From Timema cristinae (Eukaryota; Arthropoda; Insecta; Phasmatodea; Timematidae): a DNA stretch of 64,000 nucleotides. Below the pieces are notes generated by a model. The model made no database searches. It was not told where the DNA came from and saw only the letters and a program-made list of their open reading frames with translations. Below are positions 56,960-64,000 of this stretch, one piece after another. Positions within the stretch are counted from its first letter, which is position 1. Every line of letters begins with the position of its first letter. Made by a program: the position numbers and the translations under genes. The stretch lies in NCBI GenBank assembly GCA_039000515.1, contig JBCFYV010000001.1:58772234-58836233 (forward strand). Direction: 5' to 3'.

Positions 56960-58250
56960 GAGTGTACAAGCAAATGAGCCAATAGTTGTTAACTAAAGCA
57001 AATTACCATTTGGGATCAATATCCAGGATCCTACAACTCGCCCACTGCAACAAAGTGAAGAGTGGCGAGTCAATAATTTTGAACTGACCTCAAGAAAGAG
57101 CTCGCTCGACTTAATGTCTGTATCCCAAAGAATATGACCACTAAACAATCAGCTTGTGCTCACTCAGGTTCTTAAGAAGCCTAGCAACTTAGGCATCTAG
57201 CAATTAAGCAACTAAGCACTCTATCTGTGGCAACTAATAGTGAGTTATCATAGTCACAATGAGGAGGCGCTAACCTAGTCCCTATTAAACGGGGATAATT
57301 AGCCCCAGTTAGAACAAAACTTGTCTACGAGGTATACCCAACTAGTCAAAGTACAACAAGTGTACAACATAAGGAGGCCGTCTACACGGCTTCAAATAAA
57401 CTAGCAATAATGATATAAAGGCTGTCCGAGGGCAGAGCTTATAATAAGTAGTTAAAGACAGGATCCCATAACACAATACAAGATACTTAGCCAGGGTCAA
57501 GAGACCTAATTAGGTCATAAAAAACACATCTAGCACTCCCCACTAGTGACTCAAGATGTTCACTTCTTGGCTATTCAAACAACATTGCCAAGCAACCAAT
57601 CTAACGTTAATTAGCCACATAGCCATAGCGATGGCTGTATATAAATATAATTCTAACATAACTCAAACTCATGCGGATAAGCCACTTAGCACAATAAACA
57701 ACACAAGTAGTACATATCGGCAAGAAACTATATCTGCTCATTGAACTATCATGCGCTAGTTGACTCTAGTGACAACTCTTGTAATATTAGCCTAATTAGT
57801 TCAATATTTATATACATCAATTTACCATGGGATTGACTTAGAAAAAACGAGCTCTTCACGACTCCCAAATAAGTTGAGCCAGCGCTTAACCTCCATATTA
57901 CTCGTCGCTATACTTTTAGAATTACATAGCAAAGGATACACAATTTGGCAAGCAAAGTACAAACCGTAAGTAGACGGGAATTAGCGAGTCCGATTAGCAA
58001 ACAGTCCATGCGAGACCCAACTCAAATGTAGAAATCAGCTGTGACAGCGCAGCGTTATTGTAGCCCGAGTAGTAGAGCAGGCGGTACACTTCTAGTGCAC
58101 CAGCGATAGACAATGGTGGTGTTGGTGATCAAGGTGAGGCGAGATACTATTTACGGGTAGCCCTTGCGTTGACTCCACCGGACCCTATTAGCGCATGCGC
58201 AGTGAGAGCAGAGAGAAAGAAGCAATACAAAACGAGTGAAGCCCCAACAT
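56960..58250. other. Unassigned tract, CpG-containing at its right end
   Basis: A region of more balanced composition with many short TTAGC/CTAGT words. No open frame with a recognisable domain was found. Its right end (58020-58250) is relatively CpG-rich and contains an NRF-1-type palindrome, so it could be a promoter or an LTR. Confidence 0.3.
58191..58200. promoter_or_regulatory. NRF-1-type palindrome GCGCATGCGC
   Basis: A perfect GCGCATGCGC in a CpG-containing stretch, matching the animal NRF-1/Ewg core (GCGCATGCGC). Binding is inferred only. Confidence 0.4.
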
Positions 58251-58459
58251 TACAATTTCTTGATATGTTTGATTACTGCATTTGAACGAAATTAAGCTTA
58301 TGGGTGATGACCTTGAAACACACTCGCATAGACATTTAGGTCAAGGGGAGACCAATCAGTAGGGTAGTTCATGAAATATAGACGATCTCTTGAGAGGTGA
58401 AAAAGTCACATGATTGTGTGAGCTAATGTCCATTAGCTTTGCACAATAGTTTATTAATA

Positions 58460-58512
58460 AATCATCAAAACCATAATTGATAAATCAGTTTTATTGGACT
58501 GATGCACCTCTA
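58460..58512 (-). repeat. hAT-like terminal segment
   Basis: Read from 58512 on the minus strand it starts TAGAGGTGCATCAGTCCAAT. No partner terminus found. Confidence 0.25.
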
Positions 58513-59112
58513 ATAATAGTTGAGATGGAATGCTCAAATCCATTGCTAATAGGGATTCATAAAAATCTCTTTAAGGGAGAACCCCCATACATTCTATTTT
58601 GTTTCAAATCCGCTACGCTTCTTGCTTGTAGAGAACTTCAATTTCATTTCCCCCTCTGTTAATTCACTTGTGTACAGCTAGACATCTCGTCGCCTGTAGG
58701 GTTGACTGACTGGCAGGTATACATTCTTTCCAAAAATAGATTCCTAAACAAAGAAAGTAGAGGGTCGGTTTCTTCTTTTTTTTCTCGGCTAATGTTTGGA
58801 AGGCCAGATTTGGGTTCTATCTCAAAATTATACATAGCTGTAGTAGTTTTCATTCAACATTCTTTCAGTGTGTACATATGTATAATATAGTATATTATTA
58901 ATCATCAATAATAGTATATTAGATTTGTATTTCTGATTAAGGTGTAGGCCTAAAACCTTTATATTCTGCATTAATTAATATAACTAATTCTAATTGAAAG
59001 TTAATCGTTAAAATAAAAGGTTCAATAATTAAAATGTGGGTAAATCGTTTTAAAATAATTCATAATAGACCAAATTAAAACTACTTTAAATAAAAACAAT
59101 TTATTTTTACAT
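58513..59112. other. AT-rich DNA, nothing recognised
   Basis: No gene or repeat structure that I can support between the hAT-like tip and the SINE. Confidence 0.4.
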
Positions 59113-59124
59113 TAACAATATATA

Positions 59125-59403
59125 TTGGTGACCTGGTGGTCTAGGGGTAAGGTGTCAGACTTGTGTGCTGGCGGCCGGGGTTCAATCCCAGGTACCGGCA
59201 CAGATTTATCTGATTACCAAACCCTTCCTTCACCTCTGACAAGACATCTTGTGAATGTGGGGAATGCCAGGCCGCCACCGTGGTTCGGATTCCACGTTAA
59301 ACTATAGGTCCTCCATTTCATCTCACAATCACCCTACCATTACACATTAGCGTAAGTGCGTATAACCCGAACGGGTAGTAAGACGCGGTGCTAATAATAA
59401 TAA
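59125..59403 (+). mobile_element. tRNA-derived SINE, family A, full length with 12-bp TSD
   Basis: The best-preserved copy. A box TGGTCTAGGGG and B box GGTTCAATCCC both fit the Pol III consensus. Then come the family A body, tail TAACCCGAACGGGTAGTAAG and an AAT repeat. TAACAATATATA flanks it exactly (59113-59124 and 59404-59415). Good internal boxes and a clean duplication suggest a young insertion. Confidence 0.9.
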
Positions 59404-59415
59404 TAACAATATATA

Positions 59416-61000
59416 CAAGAATTTTACTTATAATAATTTAAAATTAAGGAGGATTGTTTATTGGAAATGCATCAACATTCTTCTGACGTGGATGTAAAAA
59501 AAAGAAATGTGATAACTATAAAGGTGAAAACCACCCTCCAATGTGTTTGGCCAGGTATACTCTAATTCTTGTAGGAAGAACAGGTTTGAAAAATAGAAAT
59601 AAATACATAACAAAAAATGGTGGTCAAAGTTGATGGCATTTTACTTAATTATTATTTTAAAGGTAGGCCTATTTATAATATATATCGAAAGTTAAAGATG
59701 TAAATCACATTACTTGAGCTATGAATAAATCAATGTAGTTTTACTAACGTTTGTGACAGTCATTTACTCTTCTTACGATTAAAATTATAGTATACTCAAC
59801 CTAAAGACAATAAAAATATAAATTATATTAAGTAAAATTTTACAATACTTTACAAAACAATTGTGAAAAAGTTAATACATTTCCATGTGTGTTTAATTCC
59901 CATTGTATTTACAAAGTCCAGTCATTTAGCGTTAGAGAAAGAACTATAAATAAAACCAATGACAAACTAAACACTTCTTTATTTATTAATAAACAAAAAT
60001 CTTTGTAAAGTGTCTAATCTTTAAAATTACTTAAATTAAGTATTGGAAGTTAGTGATTAACTAATATTGAAATGAAATATAACAATATAAGATTTCCTTA
60101 AATGATTGAGTAATGTTGTTTTTGGGGTTTCCTATTGTTTACAAATATCAAACAATGGTATGTAAAAGTGTAATTGAAAAAGTGGTTTTATAATAAAACT
60201 AAATAAATTTCATATCAAGTCACGTCAACGATATAAGTTAACATTAGAGATAAAAATGTAAAGGTAAATAATATGGATGCAATAGTTCTTTGTTACAATT
60301 GCATATAATTAAATCAAGTAGAGTTAGCTAAGACAGGGTTGTTACAATTATATCCAGCCCCAAAAAAAATCACATGGGTTTTTATTAAAAAATACCCACT
60401 TAAAAAACACAACAAAAAACTTATATTTTGAATACAAAGCAATTGTTAATTTTTCAAAGTAGTTTATTTTCCTTTTAATATTTAAAATATGATTAATTAC
60501 TTTGAATAAAAATATAGATAGATTGGAAATGGAACTAAACATACTGACATAGGACTAGATCAAACTAATGTTATTGAATATTTTAAAGAATACACATACA
60601 ATTTAAATTTAAAACATTTTTTTCTAAGAACCAAATTTTACTAATATGATTGCATGAAAGTTTTATTTTGAATTTTGTTAACCAGTGTATTGTTTTAACT
60701 CCTTAACAAACAAAAAAACATATATAAAATATAATATTAATGTTAGGCGTGGACGTTATTTTCTTTGTAAAGTAACAGGCTAGGCACTAATTAAATATGT
60801 TAGAATGATTGGTCAAATAAGATAATATACATAGTATCTTTAATCACACCACAACAAACCCAATAAAACCTAATATAGCACAACTTCTTTTTTAAATAGC
60901 TAAGATTTTTTTCAAGCCTGAGCTAAGAGCTATTCATTGAGAATAGAATGGTTTGAATTTCTACAAAGTTAAACAATTAAAAATAACAATTCTAGAATCG
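59416..61000. other. AT-rich DNA, nothing recognised
   Basis: About 1.6 kb without coding, RNA or repeat structure that I can support. Confidence 0.45.
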
Positions 61001-61042
61001 TACTTGTGTGTGTGTATGATATTTGAACACACCACACACATA

Positions 61043-61118
61043 TATATACAAGACACAAACATGTTTGGTTGTGATCTTCCCACAAGGACACAAACATGTT
61101 TGGTTTGTGATCTTCCTC
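61043..61118. repeat. Two-unit tandem duplication
   Basis: GACACAAACATGTTTGGTTG and TGATCTTCC occur twice with about 42-bp spacing, the second copy having one extra T. A TG/CA microsatellite precedes it. Confidence 0.7.
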
Positions 61119-61623
61119 CTGCCCACAATTTATAAGCGAAGGGTGTCCAAATTAATGTACTATATAATCAATTGAGTTCGGTCATTTTCGGCTTTATACA
61201 ATTAATATAAAGATTTAAACAAAACTCATCAAAGTAGGTATTTCTTTACTCGCAACACCATACTTTAAAATTAGCAGGATCAATCTTGCATAAAGTGTTT
61301 ATAGAGGTTTGAAAAAATAAATGATACAGTGCACCGCACAGACATTCCCTTATGGGTTACTGACGACAAATTATCAAAATTTGTTTCCTAATTGTAATAT
61401 ACAATGGAAGTAAAACCAACTCTTGGTTAGTTATTGAATGAGAAAGTATGTAAGATTGTGTCGTACTATACATTTTAATTCACATGAAAATGTTTATAAA
61501 GTGATAGTTTTACATTAATTTATCACAAAATAAAATACTGTCAAAAATGTTTCTAAGCAAAAAACAAAATATTCAGTTATTTTAATAGATATAATGTAGT
61601 TCTGATAATTTATAAATGACAGC

Positions 61624-61788
61624 GGGAATGCCAGGTCTCCACCGTGGTTCGGATTCACTTAAAACTGTAGGTCTTCATTTCATCTCACAATCACCCTACC
61701 ATTACACATTAGCATAAGTGCGTATAACCCGAATGGTAGTAAGACGCGGTGCTAATAATAATAATAATATAATATATTAATAATTTAT
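61624..61788 (+). mobile_element. SINE family A, 5'-truncated, with 12-bp TSD
   Basis: It contains the distal family A body (CCGTGGTTCGGATT on), the tail ACCCGAATGGTAGTAAGACG and an AAT/AT repeat. ATAAATGACAGC flanks it exactly (61612-61623 and 61789-61800). Confidence 0.85.
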
Positions 61789-62329
61789 ATAAATGACAGC
61801 CTATTAACATAAAAAAATTGAGTGTTTCCTCAAATTGAAGCTTACCACCAAAAAATAACTAATGCAGAATTTCTGTTGTTCTTCCTTGGGTATTATATAC
61901 TTGTGTGGGTGTATGTATGTATATATATATATAATAAATAATACCCAATATATGTATATATAGCTCAGTGGCACACCCAATAGAGGGAAAACTGGGAATT
62001 GGTCTCTCCCAATACTCAATACTAGTTTAAAAGATACATTAATTATGTAATTGTTAAAATAAAAAGCATTAAATATGTTTCGAGTGCATTAGATACCTTT
62101 TAAAACCAGGTTTACGATTTATATTTCAAAAGAGATAAATGCTATAAACATTAAAATAACCCCTGAATTTCCTATTGAAAAAAAGCAAATTCATACTAAA
62201 TTTGATATATTGTATGCAAGGCCAAAGCCAGATAAATATTGAATTAAAACTACCTTATTTACTGTTTAAAAATAACAAAAATAAATACAAGGAACAATCT
62301 ATATCTACTACTATTGTGATTGTCAAAAA

Positions 62330-62900
62330 ATCTAACTCGAAATCTCGATAAATGTTAACGTTTCATAACCCCCTGAAACCAAAAACAGGGTTTCCGCAAT
62401 ACCGTTTGTCTGTCCGTAACTTTTTCCCTTAGTACCCCTTTTATATACTTAAACCTTATTTTTAACTTATTAAATAACCTTTAAAAATTAATATGATTTA
62501 ATTTTTAATCTTTTTAGTTACCCTAAACTATTCTCCCAGGCAAAGCTGTACTTCATGCTAGTAATATATAAAAACAAAAGTGAGTTTAGGTGTGTGTTCA
62601 GAAAAACCTAAGCCCCTTCGAGATAGGATGAAAAATTGAAATTTTGAAGATCTTTAGAAGGACCACCTCATTTAACAAGGAAAATTTACGAAATGAGGAA
62701 TTTCAAAATTGGGCTCCAGGACTTGGGGGAGGGAGTCAAAATAAAAAAGATGTTTTAGCTTTGGTAGAAGATTGAAATTTGGGAAGAAGGTAGGGGAACC
62801 ACTTCAGAGAATAAGATAAGTGTTAAAATTTTGAATTTATGAGTGAAAGCTGAGCGTGAAATTTAAATTATGATTGCCATAGTTAGCTTGGTATTGTGCA
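62330..62900. repeat. Possible non-autonomous Helitron-like sequence
   Basis: CCCAGGCAAAGCTGTACTTC, then ATGCTAGTAATATATAAA resembles the CTAGT-ending termini of Helitron-derived repeats. The following GAAATTTGGG phrases resemble the leader of the Helentron at 43255. The ends are not defined. Confidence 0.3.
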
Positions 62901-63835
62901 AGGAGGAATTATATAAATGCTAGCAGCCGGATGTGGAACGTCCTAATTTGAATAGTTTGATATAGTACAAAGAATGGATCAGTCTGCTAGTAAATTATAC
63001 ATGTGAGATGATTTCACCCTAAACCATTATTTGAAATAAGTCTCTTCTCTAGCCCCCTCCCCAGTAAACACAATATAATATTTAGTCACAAAAGAATGTC
63101 TAGCTATCTGGACAGTATTATGTTATGGTCAGATAAATAAATCGAGCGTTGAACAATGACGTTCATGTAGTGGCACAAAAATAATACTTTGCTTAAATAA
63201 TATTTGTTTAAAATAAATTAATAAAAATGCATAGCATTTGTCAAAATAAAAACCGTGTATAACATAAAACACATTTGTAGTTGTCAACACAAAATTGTTA
63301 TTTCAAATACATAAAAATGCACACAAGTTTGCAAAACAATAAATTAAAAAGGGGAATTAGTCATAAATGTTAACACTAAGTCAATATACTATTTAAAAAA
63401 ATACCGTAGCTTATGGAAACAGCCGTTATTTAAAAAATGTTCTTCACTAATTTAACACCCTTTAACATTAGCCCTAATCTTTAGTTAATTTTTTTAAATC
63501 ACCATAAATATTTGTATTTACCTAATGAGTTTATAGCAATAAAATATTTAAGAGTCTCTTAGAAATAAACAAACACAATATATCCATTGACATTATTTAT
63601 TTGACATATCTTCTAATAAAAAGAGGTGATTTTACGCTAAAAGCTCCTCAATGTGTTGATTCATGTAAAGTTTTTTTTTTAATGAGAAGAACAATATGCA
63701 GATTAAAAAAATTCATACAAGTTAGCACAAATAGCTATTTGGCATTTTAGTAAGGTTTTCCCAGATCCTATAATGAGCACAGCAACCTAGATAAGATCCT
63801 GCTCGAAGTTCTTCGACTTTAGTTTTTAGCTCATT
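62901..63835. other. AT-rich DNA, nothing recognised
   Basis: No gene or repeat structure seen. Confidence 0.4.
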
Positions 63836-63900
63836 GCCTTACTAACCGTTCGGGCTATACAAATTTACTCCCGTTAATAGGGTAGGGGTGATGAAGGTAG
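63836..63900 (-). mobile_element. Decayed SINE tail
   Basis: The reverse complement reads GTATAGCCCGAACGGTTAGT in the position of the shared SINE tail, preceded by CACCCCTACCCTATTAACGG, which resembles the family A region just before the tail. Confidence 0.5.
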
Positions 63901-64000
63901 AATGTAGGTGAATAGTTTATAGTTTGGTCGCGAAAATTCGCGTAATCATGTATTAATAATAATAAAAAAATCATCTATTAATTTGGGCCATTTTTAATTT

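Noticed and set aside
59125..59200. A functional tRNA gene with intact A and B boxes
   Set aside because: The segment continues into a SINE body and tail and is flanked by a target duplication; the acceptor stem does not pair properly.

Overview
The window is nuclear DNA from an animal, most likely an arthropod and probably an insect. It is AT-rich and has one large-intron gene, tRNA-derived SINEs, several LINEs, a Penelope-like element, a Helentron, hAT-type elements and gypsy/copia remnants. A hemipteran is possible but I cannot prove it from the sequence. Nothing bacterial is present.

The only host gene I can support is a glutamine-hydrolysing asparagine synthetase (ASNS) on the + strand. 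I assembled it from ten exons with GT-AG introns, from an ATG at 22777 to a TGA at 55403-55405. The predicted protein has 559 residues, full length for the family. The N-terminal glutaminase domain (Met-Cys start) and the C-terminal ATP-dependent synthetase domain (SGGLDSS loop) are both present. Exons 3, 4 and 9 carry five single-base indels that break the frame, all at homopolymers or next to them. Everything else in the gene is intact, so base-calling errors are more likely than a pseudogene.

Layout. 1-5278: a gag-only LTR retrotransposon on the minus strand, with paired heat-shock-type elements in each LTR and a tandemly repeated LTR/primer-binding-site-like junction. 5279-8330: mostly unassigned. 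8330-10455: an array of short hairpins built on GTGAG/CTCAC arms. 11151-12187: a decayed gypsy pol fragment next to a MITE. 12472-14330: SINEs of two families. 14424-15355: a Harbinger-like MITE. 16509-20205: a 41-bp minisatellite of about 90 units, 2.6 kb upstream of the ASNS start codon. 22777-55405: ASNS, with introns filled by transposons. Intron 3 holds a LINE fragment; intron 5 a LINE fragment split by a MITE; intron 7 two LINEs in tandem; intron 8 a hAT-like transposase, a decayed Helentron with OTU, Rep and helicase remnants, a copia end and a SINE; intron 9 an antisense Penelope-like element. 55406-64000: 3' flank with SINEs and one NRF-1-type palindrome.

The strongest system-level observation is a SINE superfamily. 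At least three different tRNA-like heads (a fourth, diverged, is likely) are joined to one ~45-nt tail containing ACCCGAACGGGT and ending in (AAT)n. That tail also occurs alone, flanked by perfect target-site duplications, which suggests it is the part recognised by a partner LINE.
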